NCBI RefSeq assembly: GCF_900411375.1
Contig: NZ_LS422998.1
Coordinates: forward strand, 49,525 to 113,524
Direction: 5' to 3'
Length of the DNA: 64,000 nucleotides
DNA from: Lentilactobacillus raoultii
GTDB taxonomy: Bacteria; Bacillota; Bacilli; Lactobacillales; Lactobacillaceae
Shown here: piece by piece, positions 52,899 to 61,500 of the stretch
How positions within the stretch are numbered: the first letter of the stretch is position 1
How the letters are laid out: the number at the start of each line of letters is the position of its first letter
Translations under genes and position numbers: made by a program
Notes under the pieces: model-generated
What the model was told of the DNA's origin: nothing
Seen by the model: the letters and a program-made list of their open reading frames with translations, nothing else
The model's database searches: none

Positions 52899-54191
52899 AT
52901 GGAAAGACAAATCAGTCTACAGGGTCGAATTGACCGAACAAAAGAGTCACCATTATTCTATGAAATTTTTGCGTTGGTAGCTGGCGGCATGTTTTTGGAT
53001 GCCGTAGATGTTTACCTGGCCAGTGCCGTAGCAACCACCGTTTTAAAGGCGCATTGGTCAACCTTACAATTAAATTCCTACTTCTTATCAAGTGGGTTTC
53101 TCGGTTTATTTCTTGGTTCGATCATTGCCGGCTTTATCGGCGATTTGAAGGGCCGGCGAGTCGCTTATCAGATTAACTTATTAATGTTTGGTGGATTTAC
53201 CTTTTTAGGCGCTTTTGCTCCCAATATGGCTTTCTTGATTTTTTGCCGGCTGATGGCCAGTGTCGGCTTGGGATCAGAAATTGTGACCGGATATTCAATG
53301 ATTAATGAATTTGCCCCAATACATAGTCGCGGCAAATGGTGTGCCACAACGTCGCTGGTTGCGAATTGTGGGGCCCCGATCACAATGATTCTTTGCAGTG
53401 CGATTATTCCCCGCTATGGCTGGCGGGTGATGTTTATGGCCGTTGGGATTGTGGCTGCCATTCTTTGGTACTTGCGGCGCAACATTCCTGAATCCCCACG
53501 TTGGTTGATGGCGCATGGACGAGATGATGAGGCCCGAGCGATCATCGAAAGACTGGAAGTTAATGGGATTAACGACGATGTTGATTCTGTCACTGTCAAA
53601 AAGCGTGAAGTGGTCCACCATTCACTTTGGGTAAGCTTATTTGTCGCAACGGTTGCGGCTTCGGCCACCATTATTTGCCAGTACACATTTACTTCATGGG
53701 TTCCAACACTTTTGAGTAGTCGGGGGATTAATATTTCCGGATCACTTTGGATGTCAGCCTTTATGATGGTAGGGGCACCTGTGGGATGTGCTGTGGGTGC
53801 TTATTTGGTTGATCGAATCGGTCGTAAAAAGACGATTGCGCCGGCTTTTTTCATGACGGCCGTCTTCGGTTTCATGTATGGCCAGCAATCAACGGTAGTT
53901 GGTGTCATGACAATCGGTTTTTTGCTGGAAGCTTGTTTTTACGTGTTGATGGCCTCAGTGATTGCCGTTTACGTTGCTGAACTTTTTCCAACCAAGTTTC
54001 GGTTCCGCGGTTCCGGCATTGCCAATGGGGCTGCCAAGCTCTTTACTGTTGCGATGCCGATCGTGGTGGCCTGGATGCTGAAAGTGACGAATGCCAACAT
54101 GATCTTTTGGACAATTGGTGGGATTGCACTCTTTGCCGGAATTGTGGTTTGGGTGTTCGGTGATGAGACCAATCAAAAGGATATTGGTTAA
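52899..54191 (+). CDS. MFS transporter (metabolite:H+ symporter type)
   Basis: The 430-residue protein has 12 predicted helices with the MFS loops GDLKGRR and DRIGRKK and the PESPRWL motif that follows helix six in sugar/organic-acid porters. It lies 56 bases after leuD with no terminator in between, so it is probably cotranscribed with leu. A keto-acid or branched-chain-acid role is possible but only inferred from position. AGGGGGTAGG supports ATG 52899. Confidence 0.8.
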   Translation: MERQISLQGRIDRTKESPLFYEIFALVAGGMFLDAVDVYLASAVATTVLKAHWSTLQLNSYFLSSGFLGLFLGSIIAGFIGDLKGRRVAYQINLLMFGGFTFLGAFAPNMAFLIFCRLMASVGLGSEIVTGYSMINEFAPIHSRGKWCATTSLVANCGAPITMILCSAIIPRYGWRVMFMAVGIVAAILWYLRRNIPESPRWLMAHGRDDEARAIIERLEVNGINDDVDSVTVKKREVVHHSLWVSLFVATVAASATIICQYTFTSWVPTLLSSRGINISGSLWMSAFMMVGAPVGCAVGAYLVDRIGRKKTIAPAFFMTAVFGFMYGQQSTVVGVMTIGFLLEACFYVLMASVIAVYVAELFPTKFRFRGSGIANGAAKLFTVAMPIVVAWMLKVTNANMIFWTIGGIALFAGIVVWVFGDETNQKDIG

Positions 54192-54217
54192 AAAGTAATT
54201 GGTGTAGCAGTTTAGTT

Positions 54218-54282
54218 TAAAAACGTCTCAGAGAGGGGAACCAGTTCATAATTGGTGAGCCTTTCTCTTTGAGACGTTTTTC
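54218..54282 (+). terminator. Intrinsic terminator of the leu-MFS operon
   Basis: AAAACGTCTCA pairs with TGAGACGTTTTT, with GAGAGGgga/cctttctc forming an inner stem. Confidence 0.8.
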
Positions 54283-54402
54283 GCTTTGAAATAAAGAGGT
54301 CGTCAATATTTAATTTTTCTGTCATTGATTCTCAACTTAATTCTGATAAGATAACTTTAATACAATTGGTGAGTTTTAGTTAAGCTTAAAAGGAGTTTTT
54401 GG

Positions 54403-54690
54403 ATGGAAAAATCACAACTTTCTGATCAAATTAATGACGCATTTATTGAATTTAATCGGGAAGCGTCCCGACATGCCGACAACACGTATGTTGCTCAACT
54501 GAATAGTCAAAATCAGCTGACTGTCATTGCCATTCCATATGGGAATCCGGATAAACCATATCAGTTGCCAGCAGATTTCCCTAAACTTTTGGCTGCCGTG
54601 TCCGACAAGGTTTACGCGGCTGAAACCGGTACCTTTTCACAATTAAAGAAGTTAGCCAATGAGGTTCAGCAGGAAGGCCTCAAGGGCTAG
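54403..54690 (+). CDS. Small cytosolic protein, paralogue of the gene at 1357
   Basis: The 95-residue acidic protein shares the spaced pattern of the 1357 gene: a FIEFNREA helix, a YVAQLNS strand, PADFPKLLAA, and a GTFSQLKKLANE C-terminal helix. It has no signal peptide or membrane segment. AAAAGGAG precedes ATG 54403 and a strong terminator follows, so it is monocistronic. Two copies in one 64-kb window suggest a small family in this genome; function unknown. Confidence 0.6.
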   Translation: MEKSQLSDQINDAFIEFNREASRHADNTYVAQLNSQNQLTVIAIPYGNPDKPYQLPADFPKLLAAVSDKVYAAETGTFSQLKKLANEVQQEGLKG

Positions 54691-54700
54691 TTGATAGGTT

Positions 54701-54750
54701 AAAATAACAGCTGTCAGGAAATTTAAAAGTTTCCGGCAGCTGTTATTTTA
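54701..54750. terminator. Bidirectional intrinsic terminator
   Basis: AAAATAACAGCTGTCAGGAAA pairs with its complement around an 8-base loop. It also serves the minus-strand protease gene. Confidence 0.8.
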
Positions 54751-54798
54751 ATCGGAGTCATTAATTACTTTCGCAATGATTTTCTGATGACTGTTAAG

Positions 54799-55794
54799 TT
54801 ATTGTTTGTTGTACAAATATTTCAATGTATTGACGTCTGCTTCGGTAATGTGTTGCGTATATGGACTCTTTTCATAAGGATACATCACATCGTTTTCATC
54901 AGTGCTGTGAGCCAATCCAAGGGCGTGGCCAAGTTCATGAACCGCAATAAATTGCGTGTAGGCGTAATCTAAGTTGAAGCGTAAAACCTGTTCCGGCAAA
55001 ATCCCAATGGTTGCCGACTTCATGGCGTAGAACCCTGCTGGATTACGTTTGGTGTCCCGTTGAATATAAGAAATACCAAGGGTTTCATCATCGGCACCGC
55101 TGGAATCAGCTGCAACATTGGTAATTTTAATATTAGCCTTATTATAATTACTGGTCTCGGTCAGGTTGACCACATTGACACTGTTCCATTCTTGAATAGC
55201 AGTGGTCCACAGCGTTCGTTCAGCAAGGCTCATTGCCGGATAAAAGGCATAGGTGATATTGCTTGACGACCAACTAACGCCCTGATCCGGCGTGTAGACT
55301 TTATTGGGATCCTTAACCGGTGTTTTAACCGTTTGAGTGGCCGTTGAACTACTGCTGGTCGAGGAGTTGTTATCAACGGCCGGCGTTGTCGAAGTTGTGG
55401 TTGTTGAGACATCATTTTTGACCGGCACGTTGGCTTTAGTTAAGTAACTGCTGTTGACCCAGCCCTTTAAGGTATTGGCATCGTTTGTAACATAACGATA
55501 AGTGCGATAGGTTCCCTTAATTTTGATCTTTCGCTGGGATTGACTGGAAAAGACAACCTTTTGGTGAGTTTTTAAATTAAAGAGTTTCTTGCTTAAATTG
55601 GCATTATAAGCATAGGCCTTTTTTGAAATGTTGGTTTTGACCCAGTAGCTGGTGGGTTTGGTTTTAACAACTTTGGTGGCCTGAATTTTTGATTTGGCCT
55701 GAATTGTGTTGGCCGGTTTGAAGACGCCGACCGTCCCCAGAATAGCGACTGAAAGTGTCGCTAGAATAACAGATCTGATTCGACGATAATTCAT
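54799..55794 (-). CDS. Secreted matrixin-type zinc metalloprotease
   Basis: The 331-residue product has a signal peptide (about residues 1-33, cleavage near TIQAK), two short lactobacillus surface-type repeats, a Ser/Thr-rich linker (residues about 135-165) and a C-terminal metzincin domain. The zinc motif HELGHALGLAH is at about 286-296 and the Met-turn is DVMYP. It would cleave proteins outside the cell or in the wall. The start ATG 55794 is followed by basic residues NYRRIRS; AGGAC-type sequence lies upstream. Confidence 0.85.
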   Translation of the reverse strand: MNYRRIRSVILATLSVAILGTVGVFKPANTIQAKSKIQATKVVKTKPTSYWVKTNISKKAYAYNANLSKKLFNLKTHQKVVFSSQSQRKIKIKGTYRTYRYVTNDANTLKGWVNSSYLTKANVPVKNDVSTTTTSTTPAVDNNSSTSSSSTATQTVKTPVKDPNKVYTPDQGVSWSSSNITYAFYPAMSLAERTLWTTAIQEWNSVNVVNLTETSNYNKANIKITNVAADSSGADDETLGISYIQRDTKRNPAGFYAMKSATIGILPEQVLRFNLDYAYTQFIAVHELGHALGLAHSTDENDVMYPYEKSPYTQHITEADVNTLKYLYNKQ

Positions 55795-55896
55795 TTTGGG
55801 TGCAGTCCTTTCTTAATAGAATTTCGAACACGAAAATGATTAAAAAGTGATCATATTCTTAATACCCCTCATATGATAACTATTATACTCAAATTA

Positions 55897-56017
55897 AGTG
55901 AGTGAATCAAAGCGATTAGCACCCGGAAGATAAGGCGTCGATCGGGGAAATCCCGTTTTTGGATTTTTCCGATCGATCCCTTATCTGGAGCGGTGCTGCT
56001 TTGAGGAACTGTCCTAA
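55897..56017 (+). repeat. Structured intergenic repeat, copy 7
   Basis: Class A arms like copy 1 (AGCACCCGG and ATAAGGCGTCGATCGG). Distal arm CGATCGG pairs with CCGATCG and base CAAAGC with GCTTTG. The upper arm has drifted on one side (TTATCTGGAGCGGTGCT). Confidence 0.85.
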
Positions 56018-56021
56018 TAAA

Positions 56022-56144
56022 AGTGAGTGGATCAAAGCGGTTAATCTACGGAGACTAAGGCGTCAAATGGCGGGAAACCTGGGTTTGGCTTTTTGTCATT
56101 TGATCCCTTAGACGCAGTACATTGCTTTGAGGAAACTGTCCTAG
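56022..56144 (+). repeat. Structured intergenic repeat, copy 8
   Basis: Arms differ again (TCTACGGAGACTAAGG with CCCTTAGACGCAGTA; TCAAATG with CATTTGA). Base arm CAAAGC pairs with GCTTTG. Its 5' half matches truncated copy 6. Confidence 0.85.
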
Positions 56145-56148
56145 GAAA

Positions 56149-56170
56149 AGTGAGCAGATCAAAGCACCTA
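56149..56170 (+). repeat. Structured intergenic repeat, short 5' remnant (copy 9)
   Basis: Only AGTGAGCAGATCAAAGCACC remains before the terminator of the ybaK operon. Confidence 0.55.
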
Positions 56171-56173
56171 ACC

Positions 56174-56203
56174 AAAAAAGCCATCGGAAAATCCCGATAG
56201 CTT
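56174..56203 (-). terminator. Intrinsic terminator of the permease-ybaK operon
   Basis: On the minus strand AGCTATCGG pairs with CCGATGGCT around GATTTT with a T run (TTTTTT). Confidence 0.7.
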
Positions 56204-56226
56204 AAGAGAAGAAAAAAGTCTTAATT

Positions 56227-56688
56227 TTAAACGCTAACGGTCACCCATCTGACGGGATGACTCAGTTCAGTTAATTCGCTCAACGATAACTTTAAAGCAT
56301 GATATTGGTCGCCAGCTGCCGGATACAGCCAAGGTAATCCCTTTAATGAAGTATCGAGATAAACCGGTAAATCATTCTCCAAGCCAATTGGATTAACCCC
56401 GCCAACCGGATAGCCAGTGGATTGTTGAACCTCTGCCGGCGGTAGCAGGTGGGGTCGAACATTAAATTCGGTTTTAAACAGGTGGTTGTTTAATCGCGCA
56501 TTGCCACTTAGAACAACCACAATTGGTTGCTGGTTAACGTCAATCACCAGTGATTTTGCAATCGCATCAGGGTCAACGTGCAGGACGTCGGCGGCTTCTG
56601 CAACGGTGGCACCGGTGGCTGGTAAATCAATGTATCGGTCTTTTAAGTGATGGTAGCTTAATTCGTTCTTTAAATCGATCAGACTCAT
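56227..56688 (-). CDS. ybaK: YbaK/ProX-type aminoacyl-tRNA deacylase
   Basis: The 153-residue protein is a standalone editing domain. It shows the ADVLHVDPDAIAKSLV block (catalytic Lys in the AKSL segment), VVLSGNARLN and the GGVNPIGL turn. YbaK-type proteins remove Cys, Ala or related amino acids wrongly attached to tRNA-Pro. Here it overlaps the terminal region of the upstream permease gene by operon order, with AGGAGG before ATG 56688, and is thus probably under the same Met-type T-box. Confidence 0.82.
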   Translation of the reverse strand: MSLIDLKNELSYHHLKDRYIDLPATGATVAEAADVLHVDPDAIAKSLVIDVNQQPIVVVLSGNARLNNHLFKTEFNVRPHLLPPAEVQQSTGYPVGGVNPIGLENDLPVYLDTSLKGLPWLYPAAGDQYHALKLSLSELTELSHPVRWVTVSV

Positions 56689-56700
56689 GTTAAAAACCTC

Positions 56701-58101
56701 CTAAAGGGATTCTTCGGAATTGGTAACGGTCAGTTTTCGTTGTCGGTAGGCCAACCAGCCATTGAAGACGATGGCCCAGATTAGTGCGCCAACAGCTGGA
56801 AACAGGGATGACTGATTGAAAAATAAACTGATGAAAATGGCTAGGAAAAAGGCGATGGTTAGCGGATTGGACCATCGATACTGAGGCATCTTAAAGCCAT
56901 CTGTTTTGAAATCAGTTGAGTGCCGATATTGATAGTGAGCCACCATGGTCAGCATACATACCAGAATGTAAATGTCACTGGAGACCGATGCGATAAACGC
57001 AAAGGCAGTACTCAACGAATTAAAGGAACTAATAATTGGTGCCAGTAGCATCATGCCGGCTGAAAACAGAACACTTGTGATGGGAATCCCGTTTTTAGAA
57101 ACCTTGGTAAGGAAGTTCATTCCTCTTGTCGGCGACTCTTCAGCCAGTTGATAGAGATGGCGACCAGTTGAAAAAATGGCGCTATTTAAAGTTGAACAAG
57201 CGGCCGCGATAACGACCAGATTAATGATTTGCGAAGCAGCGGGTAGCCCGGCTAATTTGAAGATTTGGACAAACGGACTTTCACTTGGATTTAACGTGTT
57301 CCATGGGGTAATTGCCATGATGATCAATAGCGAGCCAATATAGAATAGCAGGATCCTGCCGATAATTTGATTAACGGCTCTGGGTAGTACCTTTCGGGGG
57401 CGTTTGGTTTCGGCCGTGGTAATGCCGACAAATTCCATTCCTTGAAAGGCAAAGAAGACCATCGGAAAGGCGTTGATAAATTGATGTGCTCCGTTTGGAA
57501 ATAGGGCAAAGTGATGAACTAAATTACCCCAAGAAGCGTTGGTGCCGGCTGGATTTTGGTGATGAGTGGTGATCAGGTAGATGCCGATGATGATCAGTGC
57601 CAGAATGGCCAGAATTTTAATGCCGGATAAAAGGGTTTCCGAGCGGCCAAAGGAACGGACCATGGCCAGGTTGACCAAAGTTAAAAGCAGCAGGAAGGCA
57701 ACTTGAATCACCCAAGGCGCAACTCCTGGAAACCAAAATTTGAAGTAGGTGGAAATGGCGGTTAATTCAGCCATTCCGGCCAAAACCAACTCCAGCCAAT
57801 AGCTCCAGGCCGCAAAGTAACCCAATTGGGGGTTAACGTACTTGCCAATAAATGAGACGAAGGTGTGTTGCTGCGGATCGGCATACATCATTTCACCGAT
57901 TGCCCGCATTATTAAGAAAAAGAACCCACCAATGATTAGATAGACCAGCAAAATCGAGGGGCCGGTTCGATGAATGGTACTACCGGCGCCTAAAAATAAT
58001 CCTGTGCCGATTGACCCACCAAAGGCAATCATTTGCACGGCTAAGTTGGAAAGCCCGCGAATGGTCCCATCAGCATTGATTTCAACATTATTTTTTGTCA
58101 T
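56701..58101 (-). CDS. APC-family amino-acid permease (AAT type), T-box controlled
   Basis: The 466-residue permease has 12 helices and the AAT signature GGSIGTGLFLGAG, and it is a paralogue of the gene at 13803. A complete T-box leader precedes it; its specifier reads AUG, so methionine uptake or another Met-related role is the best guess. AGGAG lies 10 bases before ATG 58101. ybaK follows 12 bases after its stop, forming a two-gene operon. Confidence 0.85.
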   Translation of the reverse strand: MTKNNVEINADGTIRGLSNLAVQMIAFGGSIGTGLFLGAGSTIHRTGPSILLVYLIIGGFFFLIMRAIGEMMYADPQQHTFVSFIGKYVNPQLGYFAAWSYWLELVLAGMAELTAISTYFKFWFPGVAPWVIQVAFLLLLTLVNLAMVRSFGRSETLLSGIKILAILALIIIGIYLITTHHQNPAGTNASWGNLVHHFALFPNGAHQFINAFPMVFFAFQGMEFVGITTAETKRPRKVLPRAVNQIIGRILLFYIGSLLIIMAITPWNTLNPSESPFVQIFKLAGLPAASQIINLVVIAAACSTLNSAIFSTGRHLYQLAEESPTRGMNFLTKVSKNGIPITSVLFSAGMMLLAPIISSFNSLSTAFAFIASVSSDIYILVCMLTMVAHYQYRHSTDFKTDGFKMPQYRWSNPLTIAFFLAIFISLFFNQSSLFPAVGALIWAIVFNGWLAYRQRKLTVTNSEESL

Positions 58102-58147
58102 AGTAACTACTCAACTCCTATCGTGACTGATTTTGAAGACAACTAAA

Positions 58148-58482
58148 AACGTCCCTGCAGAAAATTAATTTCTACAGGGACGTTGACGACGCGGTACCAC
58201 CCAAATTTATGACTGTCTTGCGACAATCACCTCAGTAACTCATTTGACAATTAGCCGGCTACACTTGACTGATGTCATTAAGTCTGAGACTGTAACGGGT
58301 CTTACCGTAAGTTCCGCTTTCACGGGTCTTAATGCTCTGAGCTCATCTTCGCAGTCATCACTTTGCGGCCTTCTCATCAATTGGTCGCTCTCTTTAGAAA
58401 ATGATTGATTGCTACTCTTCTCATCCACGCAATATGATAGATTATTTACACACCATAATATCATTAAAACTTAATATTTCAA
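58148..58482 (-). promoter_or_regulatory. Promoter and T-box leader, methionine type (specifier AUG)
   Basis: On the minus strand TTGAAA and TATTAT (complements 58477-58482 and 58455-58460) are 16 bases apart. The leader has AGUA (58413-58416), an AGAGAG-type Stem I, TGCGAAGAUGAGC with GAA-G-AUG giving specifier AUG at 58344-58346, the T-box GGGTGGTACCGCG (complement 58190-58202) and a perfect ACGTCCCTG terminator arm. GAU (Asp) would be the reading if the spacer base were absent. The UGGU bulge fits a tRNA with A as discriminator. Confidence 0.8.
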
Positions 58483-58596
58483 GAGTAATCCAAACTTTTT
58501 TGAAGTTAAATGGTGAATTTAAAATTAATATTGTAGAATGAAAATATAACTGTCAGTCAATCGGCAGGCAGCCTAATTTGAGGGGATGTGAATGCA

Positions 58597-59514
58597 GTGA
58601 AAAAGCAGTTTATAATGGGAATTTTGACCGCAGCGTTAGGGGTAACGGCATTTGGAGGAGATTTAGCAAATAGCCATCAAGTTAACGCTAGCCAAAGGAT
58701 AAAAGTCATTAAAACGGCCAAGTTGGCGGGAGCCGATTATCATGTCACAGGTGGTTATTTGTATTCAACTAAACAGTTAACTAAACGTATCCATAATGCA
58801 AAAAATTATCGGCAGACGCGCTTCTTTTCGAATCGTGTGGTGACCATTCAGCGCGCGAATGGCCACCGAGCAAAGTATCAGTACGTGATTTCCAGAAATG
58901 GCCGGATTTTTGGATGGATTTGGCAGGGAGACCTTAAGAAACTTCCTGATAAGCAATCTTCAAAAACGAATTCGAACCAGTCATCCGGGGGTAGTAGTAT
59001 TTCTTCAACCAAAGCCGAGCAGTCAGCAACTGACGATTCAGATGCAACATCTCAAAAGACTGATAATCCGATTAGCAATTTTTCATTAAGTGATTATCGG
59101 GCCAGCTTCCTTAAATATTTGAATCAGGAACGGGCAACTCGAGGCTTACAACCTTATACCGAAGATTCAAATTTGGATGCCTTGGCTCAGCTTCGGTCGA
59201 CCCAGATTGTGACGCATTTTGCCCATGAAGATGACCAGGGAAACATCATTGCTGAGGAGTTGGCCGGTCAATTCAATGTTGATGACTTTGGTGCCGAATG
59301 CTTGGCCCAAAATTTTTGGGACAGTGATAGTACCAGTGATTCGGTTGCCCGAAAAGACGTCCATGAGTATATATACAATGATGCAGATTCCAACTGGGGT
59401 CACCGGGACATCTTACTAAATGCTGATTTAAAAACTATTGGGATGGGTGCCACTTTGCATGAACACACTGGTGGGTTTATGGGGACCTGGACAGCTGCAG
59501 ATTTTGGCTATTAA
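58597..59514 (+). CDS. Secreted CAP/SCP-domain protein
   Basis: The 305-residue product has a signal peptide (about residues 1-33), a lactobacillus surface-type repeat (SKxxGRIFGWIWQGDLKKLP), a Ser/Thr/Asn-rich linker and a C-terminal CAP domain from about residue 172 (FLKYLNQERATRGLQPY, CLAQNFW, GHRDILLNADLKTIGMG). CAP proteins in lactobacilli are extracellular and often wall-bound; the enzymatic role is unclear. GAGGGGA sits 10 bases before GTG 58597; an in-frame GTG at 58588 is too near. Confidence 0.8.
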   Translation: MKKQFIMGILTAALGVTAFGGDLANSHQVNASQRIKVIKTAKLAGADYHVTGGYLYSTKQLTKRIHNAKNYRQTRFFSNRVVTIQRANGHRAKYQYVISRNGRIFGWIWQGDLKKLPDKQSSKTNSNQSSGGSSISSTKAEQSATDDSDATSQKTDNPISNFSLSDYRASFLKYLNQERATRGLQPYTEDSNLDALAQLRSTQIVTHFAHEDDQGNIIAEELAGQFNVDDFGAECLAQNFWDSDSTSDSVARKDVHEYIYNDADSNWGHRDILLNADLKTIGMGATLHEHTGGFMGTWTAADFGY

Positions 59515-59572
59515 CTAAAAAATTGGTTATTGCTCTCACTCATGATAGCGAGAAACGATAACCAATTTTTTA
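59515..59572. terminator. Bidirectional intrinsic terminator
   Basis: CTAAAAAATTGGTTAT pairs with ATAACCAATTTTTTAG around a TCTC/GAGA inner stem. Confidence 0.8.
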
Positions 59573-59585
59573 GTTATTTCTAGAA

Positions 59586-60968
59586 TTAATTGGCTGATTT
59601 CTTCAAAGCAGCCTTTTGACGCATTTCCATTTCAATGTGTTCAAGTGATTTGCCCCGGGTTTCCGGTACCATGTAAATCACGAAGAAGATTGAAAGGACA
59701 GCGAAGAAAGCAAAGACGGCAAATGGGCCACCAACGTTGTTATGGAACATGCTTAGCAGAACCAGGAAGAATTGAGAAACAATGAAGTTTCCAATCCAGT
59801 TGGCAGCTGAACCAATGGAGTTCCCAACGCCACGAACGTTCAATGGGAAAATTTCACCCAGCATCAACCAGCAAATTGGGCCCCATGAAACCGCAAAGCC
59901 GAAAATGTAAATGCCAATTAGAATCATGGTTGGCACAGCGGCGGCTTGAACGCTTAACGTGTAATTCAAAACGGACAGAATTCCGATTGAAACAGCCATC
60001 ACGATTGAACCAAAGAGTAAGATGGTTCGACGGTTGAATTTGTCCATAATCTGATAAGCCAAGACGGTGCAAAGGAAGTTAACAACACCAATGCCAACCG
60101 AAATCCAAATGGCGTTGCCTTCAGCGAAGCCAAATCCTTTAATGAAGACTTGTGGCAGGAAGTAAATGACTGAGTTAATCCCAACCAATTGTTGCAGCAA
60201 CATTAAACCAATCGCAACAATCACTGCCGGACGAGCAAAGGTTACCAGTTCCTTCCAGCCACCTTTTGGTTGATTAGCAATTTTTTGAATATCAGCGAGT
60301 TCCTTATCCGGATCTTCACCGGTATTCTTTCGTAATTCATGTAAGACGTCACGGGCGTTATTGACATCCCCCTTTTCAACCAGGTAACGTGGTGATTCAG
60401 GCAAAATCAATGAACCAATGAAGAGAATTGCGGCTGGAATCAAAGCTGACCCAAGCATCCATCGCCAATCACGAATTCCTAACAGGTTGTGATGCAGAAA
60501 ACTCAGGTTGGAAACGTAAGCCAGTAGAATCCCAGCGGTAATCATTAGTTGAAACATGGTTCCTAACGATCCCCGATGAGGTGCATCAGCCAATTCAGCT
60601 AGATAGGCCGGTGTCAAAGCGGAAGCCGACCCAACGGCAAAACCTAGAATAATTCGGGCCGTGACCATGGAAGCAAAACCAACTGCCACCATTGAAAGGC
60701 CGGAACCAATTAAAAAGAGAATTGAAGCAACCAACAATAGTCGTTTTCGACCAAACTTATCCGAAAGTGTTCCAATAGAAAGCGCTCCAATTGAGGAACC
60801 AATCAGAACAGAGGATGTAATAAAGCCGGTTTGCTCAATGTTTAAATTGAAGTCATTTTCGATTAAGGAAGAGGCTCCCGAAATAATGCCAGTATCAAAT
60901 CCGAATAACAGGCCTCCTAAGGCACCGAAAATGAAGATAAAGAAAATGCTTAAGTGTCGAGCACGCAT
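59586..60968 (-). CDS. Sugar-porter MFS transporter (xylose/arabinose:H+ type)
   Basis: The 460-residue protein has 12 helices with sugar-porter motifs: GFDTGIISGA in helix one, DKFGRKR, PESPRYLVEKG after helix six, QQLVGINSVIYFLPQ in helix seven and PETRGKSLE at the end. It imports a sugar with H+; pentoses are typical for XylT/AraE relatives, but hexoses or inositol are possible. A CcpA-type cre site lies about 80 bases upstream. GGGGGA precedes ATG 60968. Confidence 0.88.
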   Translation of the reverse strand: MRARHLSIFFIFIFGALGGLLFGFDTGIISGASSLIENDFNLNIEQTGFITSSVLIGSSIGALSIGTLSDKFGRKRLLLVASILFLIGSGLSMVAVGFASMVTARIILGFAVGSASALTPAYLAELADAPHRGSLGTMFQLMITAGILLAYVSNLSFLHHNLLGIRDWRWMLGSALIPAAILFIGSLILPESPRYLVEKGDVNNARDVLHELRKNTGEDPDKELADIQKIANQPKGGWKELVTFARPAVIVAIGLMLLQQLVGINSVIYFLPQVFIKGFGFAEGNAIWISVGIGVVNFLCTVLAYQIMDKFNRRTILLFGSIVMAVSIGILSVLNYTLSVQAAAVPTMILIGIYIFGFAVSWGPICWLMLGEIFPLNVRGVGNSIGSAANWIGNFIVSQFFLVLLSMFHNNVGGPFAVFAFFAVLSIFFVIYMVPETRGKSLEHIEMEMRQKAALKKSAN

Positions 60969-61038
60969 ATGAATCCCCCCTGACTTAAAGTAAGCTATTA
61001 ACTTTTACGATTGTTAATTGTAAACCCTTTCAGTAAGA

Positions 61039-61054
61039 ACGCAAGCGTTTGCAT
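61039..61054 (-). promoter_or_regulatory. CcpA cre site
   Basis: Read on the minus strand, ATGCAAACGCTTGCGT matches the cre consensus WTGNAANCGNWNNCW at all but the last position. Its place upstream of the sugar transporter fits carbon catabolite control. Confidence 0.65.
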
Positions 61055-61262
61055 CAGCCTCTCAAGACATTATGAAAACGAGATAAACACTGTTATCACG
61101 AAGCATCCAGCCCTGTTTTGAAAAGCCAATCAAACAAAATTATTTGGATTTACATTCATCATTATGGCACGGAAAAGGAATTTTTCAACGAAAAGGGTTT
61201 TAAATGAGTGCTGGATAAACCGGTTGATTGCCTGTGGCAGCTATCCTTATGAAGTGAGAAAA

Positions 61263-61306
61263 ATCAATCTTTTACATGCAGAGGTTTGTTTGGAGGAGCA
61301 GTCCTA
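61263..61306 (+). repeat. Structured intergenic repeat, 3' remnant (copy 10)
   Basis: The stretch AATCAATCTTTTACATGCAG followed by TTTGGAGGAGCAGTCCTAA corresponds to the 3' half of the repeat family, with the 5' half missing. Confidence 0.6.
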
Positions 61307-61500
61307 ATAATAAATTTATTGGAAATTTATGCGGTTTAGTGACTATTAGGTGTCATTCTAATTATGATTAGATTTCAAAAATTTAATCTAGGTTACATCT
61401 TGAGGAAGCTTGTTGACATGCATCATTGTATAACTTAAAGTTTAACTCATAACCACCATTTAATGATTGGTTTGGTTACTTATAGTCAGGGGGTTGGGTA

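Larger units (their letters stand above)
60969..61500. other. Intergenic region between sugar transporter and Rgg-like gene
   Basis: This 530-base interval holds the cre site at 61039-61054, a decayed piece of the structured repeat (61263-61306) and a possible promoter (TTGACA at 61413-61418, TAAAGT 17 bases later) for the regulator gene. I see no further gene. Confidence 0.5.

Noticed and set aside
61248..61320. Complete repeat unit upstream of the Rgg-like gene
   Set aside because: Only the 3' half aligns to the family; the 5' half is missing, so it is listed as a remnant.
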